The notes beneath the pieces are model-generated. The model did not search any database, had not been told where the DNA came from, and was given only the letters and a program-made list of their open reading frames with translations. The translations under genes and the position numbers were made by a program. 64,000 nt of DNA from positions 16,340,347 to 16,404,346 of the forward strand of contig NC_088649.1 in assembly GCF_964019385.1 (NCBI RefSeq), written 5' to 3'. This DNA is from Sycon ciliatum. Taxonomy: Eukaryota; Porifera; Calcarea; Leucosolenida; Sycettidae. This document shows, piece by piece, positions 33,360 to 42,846 of this stretch (the first letter of the stretch is position 1; each line of letters begins with the position of its first letter).

Positions 33360-34377
33360 CTTCCTCCGCGTCATCGAAATTGTCGCAGTTTGACTAGTGA
33401 CTTGTCATTTGTTACTGACAACTCCATAAGCTAAGACATTCAAAATTAGACAGTTTGATAGTCTGAAGACTAGAGTAACGTACCAGGACAGTTGGACTGA
33501 AAGTTTTCATGCAGAGATGAAGTCCTCGTCGTCGCTGATGTCAATGGACGCAAAAATATCGTTCCGAAATATTTCAAGGAAGGTTGAAAGTTGGTTGCGC
33601 CTCATCCCAAACGCTTTGACTATCTCCACAGGACAAGAGCTGCTATGCTTGTCGTCTACTAGCTCTGGATGATTTCTACTTCACCACCAACAAAGCCTAG
33701 TAAGAATACACGATCGTTGCGAGGTCGGTTGATTACCGTCGGCGAAATCACCTCGATCTTGAAATGAACTTTTTTTAGCCGTGGCATGCCCATATATTTT
33801 AGCTGTGTGGTCACAGCTCATGCAGGTAAGTGTACTATCACGTCCAGCGCGCCCTCTTTTTCAGCATCACTGGTATACCATGGTATGGCACCTGCGCGTG
33901 CATCACTAGCACTACGTGTAGAGTCTAAACGGCTCTTGCAGGTACAATCATGTACCATGTGTACTGTGTGTGTCAGCCAGAGCGACAAATTTTATCGCTG
34001 TTGCAGGCATCTAGTTTGCTGACCCCTCGATGTTTCTCCAAGCGCTGCCACTTGTTCCACAAAGTCATTCTCGCCCCAGCTAAGGTTAAACAGTGATGAG
34101 GCTTGAGTGAATGGCCATAAGCACAAGAAATGTGCAGTCTGCAACGCCTGACTGATCTCAGCGAGTCGAAATTACCATCGCAGCGACATCAGCGAAGAAA
34201 TTGCTTCTAGTTCAAAAATTCCAGCTCCCAATAACAGAAAATAGAACTTTGCCGTCACCCTATACTGATGACTATCGCCTATGTCCGATTCCTTGCCTCT
34301 GGTACGAGTGCTGGTGAGTAAATACCCCGTTTTATATCAAAAGTCAAACTGCGACACTTTCGATGACGCGGAGGAAG
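33360..34377. mobile_element. 1018-bp TA-flanked TIR transposon, copy 1 (mariner-type)
   Basis: Ends CTTCCTCCGCGTCATCG ... CGATGACGCGGAGGAAG form inverted repeats of about 35 bp, each flanked by TA (33358-33359, 34378-34379). The empty target is preserved at 34916-34930, where the same host sequence GTTGAAGC-TA-GGTGTCAG runs without the insertion. This proves a TA duplication as in the Tc1/mariner superfamily. Only short frames remain, so it is non-autonomous. A second copy lies inverted at 42847-43845. Confidence 0.88.
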
Positions 34378-34509
34378 TAGGTGTCAGGATGTCGAATGTC
34401 TCAGTACTCTTGTCAGTTGTGTGCCTAGTTACTGCACTTTCTGACTGTATTATAGTATCCAGTTTCCTTTCTACATTTATTTATGGCTCAACATCCGAGT
34501 TTCAAATTG

Positions 34510-34558
34510 CAAACCTGATAAGCCGTCACGAACCATACGGCGAAACGTACGTCGTGTG
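34510..34558 (+). ncRNA. Hammerhead ribozyme motif 2 of PLE-1 (one core change)
   Basis: Stem I CAAAC/GUGUG (one A-G mismatch), core CUGAUAA (G-to-A at the catalytic G8 position), stem II GCCGU/ACGGC, GAAA, stem III ACG-UA-CGU and C at position 34553. It is a sister of the motif at 32858; the different stem I sequences still pair. Confidence 0.65.
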
Positions 34559-35085
34559 AAACAACTTGTTTTGTAGTCAACTAGTCCATCACAATGTCAT
34601 GCATGAGGAGTACTGTAGGAGTTTGGCTTTCGGCTTGTACAATTCGTTTCGCAAAGCTTCCCCTTTCTTTGCTTATCTTTGATATTTATGACCCACCCAA
34701 GTTGGGTGGTGTGCTGCTTTGCTGCTTCGAATTGTAGTTAGGCCGCTTTGTCAAATATCGTACTGGTCTCGTCATCGTCCAGTAAGAATCGACATTCTTT
34801 GTTCCGTTGGAACTGTAGCTTTTGCTTGTTTTCGTTGCGCTTGCCTTCCCCTCTTTGGTCTTTCCATAAGCTTGAACCTTCCAAGTTGGAAGGCTGTCGG
34901 TTAGCGCTACGGAGATGTGTTGAAGCTAGGTGTCAGAACGTCGAATGCCTGAGTACTCTTGTCAGTTGTGTGCCTGGTAATTGCACTTTCTGACTGTATT
35001 ATAGTATGCAGTCACAGTGATGGAGAGTTACTCTTAACTCGTATCCTTATGTCCTTATGTCAAGCTGTACGTCATATTTGGGACA

Positions 35086-35292
35086 GTGCGTGCGTTCAGT
35101 GTGAAGAAGGATGTTCTACCTACCCTTAGTAAAAGTAACCTTATCTATTTCTTTCAATGCCGACAATGTGAAGATCGGTATTTAGATAGAACCCTCCAGC
35201 ACCTGGGCGCACGCACTCGTCAACATGTGCCGTTAAGTTGTGTTCCGCATGATGTGCGCGATTGTCATCCTCGCCGTGGTCGTCCTCCATAA
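35086..35292 (+). pseudogene. Penelope GIY-YIG endonuclease relic
   Basis: Reads RAFSVKKDVLPTL, then FQCRQCEDRYLDRTLQHLGA and RTRQH, matching residues about 330-370 of the frame at 44246 (CRHCASRYVGRTVQHLNARI). The catalytic YVG is changed to YLD. An RRGRPP basic tail follows, as in the other copy. Confidence 0.8.
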
Positions 35293-35887
35293 TGTGCTGT
35301 CCTGTCCATCAGTGGATCTTCCTCTTCCCGTGATGATGTGACTGCATGCCCGTCCTCCTCTGCGTGTGTAGGACAGGGGCCAGCAGAGAACAGCGTGAAA
35401 GATGGTGAAAGACCGACATGTAAACCACCGTCAGCGTCGGGAAGGGTGACGCGAAGCCAAATAAAAATACGGACTGGTGAGGACACGTACAATGACAACG
35501 GAAGTGACAACACCAGTCAGTATTCAATAACGTGGTAGACCGCGAAAACCAACCTCAATACCGGACACCGGACAAGTTAGAGTAAGAAGCTCAATAGAAA
35601 TCCGCAATGGAGGAGACGAAACTGAAAGGACACTGGGCATCGCGCACCAAACGGCTAGTGTCAAGAAATGTGGAAGGCCGCGGAAACGCGAAGAGACGGC
35701 CCTCTTGATTGGTGTGAGTTGCCAGTATGATGCAAGCCAGATATGGATTGATCGAAGAAGGATAGATTTACCATCACTAGTGAGATTTTGAATTCCGAAT
35801 TTCGGTTCGGCGTTCCTCGGTCATTTGTCGAACATCAAAATGTCGAATTTTCGCACCAACGTTTGTTTTGCAAGTCGAAAATGATGT

Positions 35888-36081
35888 GTTTTCATTTCGT
35901 GAGCCCCAACATCAGCAACGTCCTGTCCCGTGCTCCCTTTCTTGCTGATTCCAACGAACTTTAATCGCCCAAAGAGTCGAGGGCTGATCTGTTTTCATTT
36001 CGTGAGCCCCAGCATCAGCAACATCCTGTCCCGTGCTCCTCTTCTTGCTGATTCCAACGAACTTTAATCGCCCAAAGAGTC
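35888..36081. repeat. Tandem duplication, about 103-bp unit, two copies
   Basis: Unit 35888-35990 is repeated at 35991-36081 with few changes (shared GTTTTCATTTCGTGAGCCCC and CGAACTTTAATCGCCCAAAG). Confidence 0.85.
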
Positions 36082-36944
36082 GAAGTTGCTGTGACAAAAA
36101 CTGAGCCGTGGATGGTGAAGGAGACGGAGACTGTTCTCCATTTCATTTCGGTTGTTATTGTTTCCTTCCGAGTGGACTATTTCGCGAGCATTGTTGGGCT
36201 CGTCGGCCGAATTCTTCATTCAGACTGTCCACACACTGAGTCCTGCGAGGAGTAGCCCCGAGCAGATTCCTGCAGGCGTTAAACACGAAAGAGTTCAACA
36301 TCTACGGCCCGGCAGCTACGCCGCTATAATATATATAATGCACAGGCGCCGGTGACGGGATCGGGAGAGTACAAGCACTCCTTGATGTTGATTGCATGGA
36401 GCAATGACTCACGTAGTGTTCTAGATTTAGTTTCTCCGCCGTGAAGTCCTGTTGTGCACACGCCTGGTCTGCGAAGAGCCGCGCAACGCAGTAGTGTAGT
36501 TACTATGTGGAGTTGTGAATTATTTGATTCGCCACTCCGTTTCGTTGCAAGAGAACAAGTCCAATGGCTTCGTCGTTGTGCTGGCCATGTATTTCTCCGG
36601 TCGGCCATAACTCCTGAAGGACACAGCGATGAAGCGCCAGGCGAGTAGCAAAAACATTTCGAAAATTCGCCTTGCTGTAGTGTTGTTTCCGCATTCACAA
36701 CAGGTCCAGCGCGCGCCGTTCTTCCTCGCGGCTGAACTGCAGATAGGGTCGCCTTCGAAATGTTCGTTTGTGCCCGTCTCTTGCACGATTTTGATGGCCA
36801 ATAGCTTAAAATTTAAAATTAGAAGAATTTGTCGGAGAGAAATTTCAATTTTAGGACAATAATTCATGACAGTAGAATTACGCCTGCACCAACTGATACT
36901 TTGGCTCCGTTTGTACACCAAACCGTATCGATTAAAACAAAGTT
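36082..36944. other. Unannotated stretch with overlapping minus-strand frames
   Basis: Minus-strand frames of 124-143 codons at 36324-36951 include a CCECG cysteine pair, but no family is recognised. Confidence 0.25.
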
Positions 36945-37121
36945 CTCCCAATCCTTTCCAAAAATTTAATCACTTTCTTTCACCTCTGGTGGTTTCCAGA
37001 AACTGACCGTAGTTGGTCCCCTGGGGGAGGGAAAAAGACCCAAGTGCCATCAGTATGTGTGGCACGTGTTGTGAGCTGCCTTTGGAATGAAAAACTTGTC
37101 AGCGCCTTCTAGGTTCAGCCT

Positions 37122-37193
37122 GGTCCCATAGCTCAGTGGTTAGAGCATTGCTCATGACAAGCAGGGTCCCAGGTTCGAGTCCTGGTGGGTCTG
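37122..37193 (+). tRNA. tRNA-like gene 1, atypical anticodon loop
   Basis: Folds as a 72-nt tRNA. The acceptor stem pairs GGTCCCA with TGGGTCT (one T-T mismatch). There is a D stem GCTC/GAGC, an anticodon stem TTGCT/AGCAG and a T arm CCAGG-TTCGAGT-CCTGG. The A box (TAGCTCAGTGG) and B box (GGTTCGAGTCC) are good, and a T7 Pol III terminator follows at 37196-37202. The seven-base anticodon loop CATGACA would read UGA at 34-36 but has A instead of U at position 33. It may therefore be a tRNA-derived repeat rather than a working tRNA. Confidence 0.55.
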
Positions 37194-37239
37194 GCGTTTT
37201 TTTCTCTTTTCAGGCAGTTCCCTTCCCCGACTGATCCTT

Positions 37240-37241
<2 letters not shown>

Positions 37242-37274
<33 letters not shown>

Positions 37275-37312
37275 TAACTGGTTTTGAGGGAAACAGAATA
37301 ATAATAATAATA
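37242..37312. repeat. Two (AAT)n tracts around a 22-bp spacer
   Basis: (AAT)n before and after TAACTGGTTTTGAGGGAAAC form the centre between two opposed tRNA-containing repeat units. Confidence 0.85.
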
Positions 37313-37397
37313 ATAATAATAATTTGGAAAGGATGGGAGAACTTCAAATTCAAAGGATCAGTCGGGGAAGTGAACTGCCTGAAACGAGAAAAAACGC

Positions 37398-37469
37398 CAG
37401 ACCCACCAGGACTCGAACCTGGGACCCTGCTTGTCATGAGCAATGCTCTAACCACTGAACTATGGGACC
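37398..37469 (-). tRNA. tRNA-like gene 2
   Basis: Minus-strand copy of gene 1, with a change in the A box/D stem (GTTC for GCTC) that breaks one D-stem pair. Same flanks and same atypical CATGACA loop, so possibly a pseudogene. Confidence 0.5.
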
Positions 37470-37705
37470 AGGCTGAACGTAGAAGGCGCTGACAAGTTTT
37501 TCATTCCAAAGGCAGCTCACAACACGTGCCACACATACTGATGGCACTTGGGTCTTTTTCCCTCCCCCAGGGGACCAACCACGGTCAGTTTCTGGAAACT
37601 ACCAGAGGTGTAAGAAAGTGATTAAATTTTTGGAAAGGATTGGGAGAACTTCAAATTCAAAGGATCAGTCGGGGAAGTGAACTGCCTGAAAAGAGAAAAA
37701 AACGC

Positions 37706-37777
37706 CAGACCCACCAGGACTCGAACCTGGGACCCTGCTTGTCATGAGCAATGCTCTAACCACTGAGCTATGGGACC
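37706..37777 (-). tRNA. tRNA-like gene 3
   Basis: Identical in sequence to gene 1, on the minus strand. With copy 2 it forms a tandem pair of about 310-bp units (37325-37635 and 37636-37945) that share both flanks, including the A-run that is the Pol III terminator on the minus strand. Confidence 0.55.
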
Positions 37778-38322
37778 AGGCTGAACCTAGAAGGCGCTGA
37801 CAAGTTTTTCACTGCAAAGGCAGCTCACAACACGTGCCACACATACTGATGGCACTTGGGTCTTTTTCCCTCCCCCAGGGGACCAACCACGGTCAGTTTC
37901 TGGAAACTACCAGAGGTGAAAGAAAGTGATTAAACTTGGAAAGGATGGGAGAACTTCAAATCGTTGAAATTGTTTGTGAATTTAGATCAGTAGTTCTCGT
38001 TTGTGGTTGCATGGTAACTTTCTAGTGGTGAATTTATCGCATCTGTTGTCACCTGATATCGTTGAATGGTGTAATGTTTCTTTCAGCTCTCATTTTATCG
38101 CGCTAGTTAGGGTCTAAATTATTACTTGCATTGTGCGTATATATATATTGAGTTAAGAGCTTTTGTTGATTTGCCAGTAATCCTCTGATGAGATGGCGAC
38201 GAAAACGTTTAGGAACAAGCTTCTTTATTTACATGAAAACAAGTTTTGCTTATGCTGTTTGTACTGAGTGCGCAGCTTACTCTATTTATTGCGTTGAATA
38301 CATTTTTATCTCCACGGAAGCT

Positions 38323-41300
38323 TAATAATAATAATAATTAACACCCCTCGGGGACGGTTCAGCTTTTTGGAGCTCTGGTAGCCATCCGCCTCTGAGCGCG
38401 CTACCCGCTCCAATTCCTTTGAGTTTACCCTCATCCCTTTACTAGTAGCCGTTTCATCATTTTTGTGAAGTAGGTCTCAGCAAAGAGAAGGTCTAGTCTT
38501 GTTTTTTAGTGAACTGGTGTATGCCACCTCGTAGGAAATGGTCTGGTTCCGACAACCGTATTGCCTTGGAGTGCCATTTTCTGGCTGTATGGCCACAGAA
38601 GGCGGGTCACCGGAAGCGTCAACTTGACCTATGGATACAGCGTCAACCGGATGATATTATCTCGGAGCAGAACCTGGCTGGTCAAATTTCGCTAATTATC
38701 AAAACATACCTTACATCGGTGGAGCAGGAGGAGATAGCCCGTCAGTTGGTGCAGCGTGGCGAGTTGCCTGTTGAGTTCATGACGCGCTTTGGCTGTGTGG
38801 TCCAGTTGCCTGCTACGACTAGTCAAGGTCCTGAATCTGGCAGTGCGTCTTCCACCGGCGCTGTTTCCCTGGATTCGGCTGCTGGGTTACCTGATGGTCC
38901 TGGCGCCTGTTTCACTGACACTGACAGCGAACCGCCAGCCTCTCCTGCACGTGATCATGTAGAATATTCCGCCTGCACCGATCCCGTTGACTCTGGTCCC
39001 AGTGTACTAGTAAGCGATGGCCTTGACACGTGCGCCGGCGTTCCACCGAGCTTACTCCGTGTGTTTGCTGCTGGGCCTCTGCCTTCATGTACTGAGTACT
39101 CCAGCACTGCGGGTGATGATGCATCATGTATTGAATCTGTCTATGCACACTCTGTGGGTAGTCCAGAGGCCTGCGTGCGTCCACAGGCTGTTTATGGCCT
39201 GGCCGGGCCTCGGCCACCTGTGGAGGGCGACTTTGCTCCCAGTGGATCAACACCTACTGTGGATGGACCGGCTGTTGGAGTGCCTGAAACAGAGCAAAGT
39301 CACTGCACAAGGGAGACGCCTTGTTCACCTTGTAGTAATTCCAACCCTGATAAGCCTGGAGGCATTCTAACCAATCTCAGTGAATCTGGTATTCTGGGCC
39401 CTGGTGGTTTGAGTATGGATCTGGAGTGGTCAATCAGGCACCTCTGCATCAATCGCAAAATAACCACACCTGGTGACGTTGCCAGACCTCTGAGCGGTGT
39501 TTTAGTTAGAGTACAGAGCTTGCAGTTGACAGGTCGGCCAAGACTCATTGTCCCCAGAAAGGTCCCTAGCCGTGCACTTTTCAGCAATGTTGCCTTGGTC
39601 AACGGTGGCATGAGACTGTTCCTGTTGGGTTTACCCCTGCCTCTGTCTTTGGAATTCGCCAATCAGCTCACCTATGCAGCGGCGGTGCTGGTCTTGGTGG
39701 TGTCTGGTGTTGCACCTTGCCGTTTGAGTGGTGGTGATCATGAGAGGGAGACTGCGCCAGGCTGGTTGTTGCGGATACAACGCAAAATTGAGAATGTGAG
39801 GAAAGACGTGTTGCGCCTCACAAGTTTCATCCAAGCTGGAAACCCGAGATTGTTCACCAGATATCCTGTCAGGAGCAGTGATGAGGCCGCGGCTCTACTC
39901 GAAAGCAAGAAAATGGAGCTGCTGGCGCTTTCCGCCAGAATCAGACGGTATAAGGATAACATCAAGAGAAAACAACAGAATCAGGTATTCAGAGAGAACG
40001 AGCGCCAGTTCTACCGCTCTCTGGGGACACAGGAGGCTGACTGCAGTGACCAGACTCGGCCTGGTATGGGGGCGTTGCATGATTTTTGGTCTGGCATCTG
40101 GTCCGAGCCATTTGCGGTGAGCAGACATGGATGGATTGAACGGGAGGCTCTTGCCTATCAAGATGTCCAGCCACAAGAGGATGCAGTCATAACGCCGGAG
40201 TTGTTCCAACTGGCAGTTGGAAGGATGCCTCACTGGCGTGCTGCTGGGCCAGACAACATCAGACCATTCTGGTTGAAGAAGTTTAGTGCACTGCATCCTG
40301 CCTTGCTTCGCATATTCCAGCAGCTGTTGGATTCGGAAGTCGTGCCACCGCCCTGGTTCTCCCTTGGTGCAACCGTACTCCTACCGAAGAAAGGTGATCT
40401 GTCGAAACCCCAGAACTGGAGACCTATAACCTGCCTGCCTTCTATGTATAAACTTTTCACATCTGTAGTATCGGAGCTTATGTGGTCTCACATCACCGCT
40501 AACAGTCTGCTGGCCCCGGCACAGGTCGGATGTGCACGTGGCCGAGGAGGATGCACAGATCAGTTGTTGATCAACAACATGATTATTGAAGATGCCAAAT
40601 GCCACCAGCGCTCCCTCAGTATGGCATGGCTAGACTTCCGAAAGGCCTTCGATAGCCTTTCCCAAGAGTGGATCTGGGAAATTGCTACCATCTACAAGTT
40701 CGATCCTAGGATCATCCGTACACTCCAAACGCTGTCGGAGCAATGGAGCACACAACTGTGCCTTAGCAGCGGTGTCAGCGAGCCAATATCCATCCGACGG
40801 GGTATCTTCCAGGGTGATTCTCTGTCTCCCCTGCTGTTCTGCATCGGTCTCTACCCAATCTCAAACGAATTAGCAAGAAGCGGCATAGGATATCGTTGTG
40901 GACCCACGCGTGATTCCCTGTTGTCGCATCTATGGTACATGGATGACGTCAAGCTATTTGCCGCTAGCAGTACTGGACTGGACTCCTTGATCAACATTGT
41001 GGAGTGCGTTGGTGGGGCGGTTGGCATGCAACTATCTCCCACTAAGTGCTCGAAGATTGTCTGCCGGGCCGCTAAGCCAACCCAGGATGCAGAGCCTTCG
41101 TCAACCTTGCTAACAGAGTCGATCATTCATCCTCTGCACGATGGCGCGGCGTACCTCTACCTTGGCCTGCGGGAATTCCTGGGAATCGAGGCTGGTGAAA
41201 TTAAACAATCTGCCATCGCTGAGTTCCGTCGCCGTCTTCGCTTGATCACGGATGCTTCACTATGTGCACCAAACCTCATCAGAGCAATCAACACCTACGT

Positions 41301-42540
41301 TCTGCCAGTGGTGTCCGATGGCCTTGGCACAGTCGTTCCTTGGACCGCGGATGAGCTCCGCTCGCTGGACAGGACAGTGAGGAAGGCTCTGACTTCTAGC
41401 AGGGCCCACCACCCACGTGTCTCAATCCCTCGCCTATATCTACCGCGGAGTGAGGGAGGTCGTGGCCTAGTATGCATCGTAGATCTCCACGACCGTACTT
41501 GCATCCGGCTCGCTCAGTACCTGAAGGATCGGGAAGATGTCCCTGCCCTGGCCCCTGTTCTCCAGCACCATGAATCACGTCCCTCTAGAAAATCAATACC
41601 AAAGCTGGCAAATACTGTCCTGCAGCGCCTTCGCCTGACGAGCCTGGACACCGCTAACAAAGAGACTGTTAAACAGGCCCTCAATGACAACCGCCGCCGT
41701 GAACTTCGAGCGATGCCTCTTCATGGTCGCTATTGGGCGCGTGTTGATGGCATCCTGGACATGCAGCTCTCGTTTTCCTGTTTCAGATCCCAGACAATGC
41801 GTCCTGAAACGGAAGGCTTTCTCATTGCTTGCCAGGATCAGGTGATTGCCACGAGAAACAATATGCGCCATATCCACAAGAGGCATGATGTCGTGGACCT
41901 CTGTCGTGTATGTGGTGCACCTGGAGAAAATATGGACCACATCATCGCCTGCTGTCCAGCCCTGGCACGGACTGCATACATTGCCCGGCATAACTTTGTG
42001 GTCCAGGCCCTGCATCGTGCGCTGTGTAAGCAGCATGGATTACCCAGCAGTAAGCAGCTGGTACAGGTCACAAGTTCTGCCAGTTGCAAGCTTATGTGGG
42101 AGATTTCCATTCCCACAGATCGAGTAATAAAAGCGAACAGACCAGACCTGGTGCTGGTTCTGGATGATCGGGCACTGCTCTTGGACGTCAGTGTCCCATT
42201 AGACCACAGGGTCAATGAGAAGGTGCAGGAGAAGATCAGCAAATACCTGCCCTTGGCAGCAGAACTGAGGAGGATCTGGAACAAAAAGATAACTATTGTT
42301 CCAGTTATCATTGGTGCTCTGGGTGGTGTGTCAGGAACGAGCCGTAGCCACATCTTAACTTTGCCTTAAGCCTTGGGCTCCACGCGTCCATGATCCAGCG
42401 GCTGCAGCAATGTGCTATTCTGGGCACCCTGGGAATTGTGCGGTCGGTGACTGGTCATGGATGGGAGAGTGGCATGGTCGGAACGGTCGGTTGACCTTAT
42501 GTTAGCGCGGGGCTCTAGACACCTCACTGGTGGTGTGAGA
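38323..42540 (+). mobile_element. R4/Dong-type LINE, apparently intact
   Basis: The 5' end abuts a (TAA)5 tract at 38323-38338 and continues ACACCCCTCGGGGACGG. One long ORF (38509-42369) follows, then about 170 bp of likely 3' UTR; the 3' end and any target duplication are not visible. Dong elements of the R4 clade are known to sit in TAA repeats, which fits the 5' junction. Confidence 0.8.
38509..42369 (+). CDS. R4-type LINE polyprotein: RT plus restriction-like endonuclease
   Basis: 1286 codons, uninterrupted; initiation could also be at the second Met (MPPRRKW, 38521). The N-terminal 500 residues are poorly conserved, with Ser/Pro-rich parts and no clear zinc finger. The RT spans about 560-850 with WRPITCLPSMYKL, AWLDFRKAFDSL, RRGIFQGDSLSPLLF and YMDDVKLF (catalytic Asp pair near 810-811). 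A CCHC motif, CRVCGAPGENMDHIIACC (about 1132-1149), precedes a restriction-like endonuclease with RPDLVLVLDDRALLLDV (PD...D, about 1211-1225) and a downstream EKVQEKISKYLP. This order, with a C-terminal endonuclease and no N-terminal AP-type one, defines R2/R4-like LINEs. It nicks its target and reverse-transcribes its RNA there. Confidence 0.92.
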   Translation: MNWCMPPRRKWSGSDNRIALECHFLAVWPQKAGHRKRQLDLWIQRQPDDIISEQNLAGQISLIIKTYLTSVEQEEIARQLVQRGELPVEFMTRFGCVVQLPATTSQGPESGSASSTGAVSLDSAAGLPDGPGACFTDTDSEPPASPARDHVEYSACTDPVDSGPSVLVSDGLDTCAGVPPSLLRVFAAGPLPSCTEYSSTAGDDASCIESVYAHSVGSPEACVRPQAVYGLAGPRPPVEGDFAPSGSTPTVDGPAVGVPETEQSHCTRETPCSPCSNSNPDKPGGILTNLSESGILGPGGLSMDLEWSIRHLCINRKITTPGDVARPLSGVLVRVQSLQLTGRPRLIVPRKVPSRALFSNVALVNGGMRLFLLGLPLPLSLEFANQLTYAAAVLVLVVSGVAPCRLSGGDHERETAPGWLLRIQRKIENVRKDVLRLTSFIQAGNPRLFTRYPVRSSDEAAALLESKKMELLALSARIRRYKDNIKRKQQNQVFRENERQFYRSLGTQEADCSDQTRPGMGALHDFWSGIWSEPFAVSRHGWIEREALAYQDVQPQEDAVITPELFQLAVGRMPHWRAAGPDNIRPFWLKKFSALHPALLRIFQQLLDSEVVPPPWFSLGATVLLPKKGDLSKPQNWRPITCLPSMYKLFTSVVSELMWSHITANSLLAPAQVGCARGRGGCTDQLLINNMIIEDAKCHQRSLSMAWLDFRKAFDSLSQEWIWEIATIYKFDPRIIRTLQTLSEQWSTQLCLSSGVSEPISIRRGIFQGDSLSPLLFCIGLYPISNELARSGIGYRCGPTRDSLLSHLWYMDDVKLFAASSTGLDSLINIVECVGGAVGMQLSPTKCSKIVCRAAKPTQDAEPSSTLLTESIIHPLHDGAAYLYLGLREFLGIEAGEIKQSAIAEFRRRLRLITDASLCAPNLIRAINTYVLPVVSDGLGTVVPWTADELRSLDRTVRKALTSSRAHHPRVSIPRLYLPRSEGGRGLVCIVDLHDRTCIRLAQYLKDREDVPALAPVLQHHESRPSRKSIPKLANTVLQRLRLTSLDTANKETVKQALNDNRRRELRAMPLHGRYWARVDGILDMQLSFSCFRSQTMRPETEGFLIACQDQVIATRNNMRHIHKRHDVVDLCRVCGAPGENMDHIIACCPALARTAYIARHNFVVQALHRALCKQHGLPSSKQLVQVTSSASCKLMWEISIPTDRVIKANRPDLVLVLDDRALLLDVSVPLDHRVNEKVQEKISKYLPLAAELRRIWNKKITIVPVIIGALGGVSGTSRSHILTLP

Positions 42541-42729
42541 CTGGAACTGGGCTGTTATCACTGCTGTAGCGCAGTATCTACTTTCCTCGCCGTTTGTGCT
42601 TGTGTTGTCATGTATATGTAGTAATGCACACCCGCCATGACGTGCTTTGCACTTCTCTACGCGCGCTGTCACTATGTACCGCGCTTTGCTTGCTTGCCTC
42701 CTTCTTTTATACTGCTGTTCTTTCCATGG

Positions 42730-42790
42730 CCACTTCATTCCTGATGATGGTCATAAAGACCGAAACGTTGTAACGATACCAATGGATTTG
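42730..42790 (+). ncRNA. Hammerhead-like motif near the second transposon copy
   Basis: Intact core CUGAUGA (42741-42747) and GAAA (42762-42765), with stem II GGUC/GACC after a bulged U. Stem III can form CGU/ACG with a bulged A, and stem I is weak (CAUU/AAUG across mismatches). It is probably a diverged Penelope hammerhead. Confidence 0.4.
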
Positions 42791-42846
42791 TGTGAAATGC
42801 AGTGCTCTCTTGAGTGTAGGCAGGTTGCCTGCAAACAATTCAAGTA

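Larger units (their letters stand above)
32500..35540 (+). mobile_element. Broken Penelope-like element (PLE-1) with inverted terminal copies
   Basis: Contains two hammerhead motifs, an RT core fragment (32956-33234), an inserted 1-kb transposon (33360-34377) and a GIY-YIG relic (35086-35292). The pieces 32500-32800 and 33233-33345 are reverse complements of parts of 34670-34930 (for example the block around CCTTCCAAGTTGGAAGG). This agrees with the inverted, partly duplicated terminal repeats common in Penelope-like elements. The element is inactive. Confidence 0.75.

Noticed and set aside
38184-38210. CTGATGAG ... CGAAAACG resembling a hammerhead core
   Set aside because: The segment between the core motifs cannot form stem II, and no stem I or III is seen.
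39874-39905. GTGATGA ... CGAAAG within the R4-type ORF
   Set aside because: Core is wrong (GUGAUGA), and the sequence lies in conserved coding DNA.
38912-42353. Long minus-strand frames (up to 171 codons) opposite the R4-type ORF
   Set aside because: Antisense shadows of the conserved LINE ORF.
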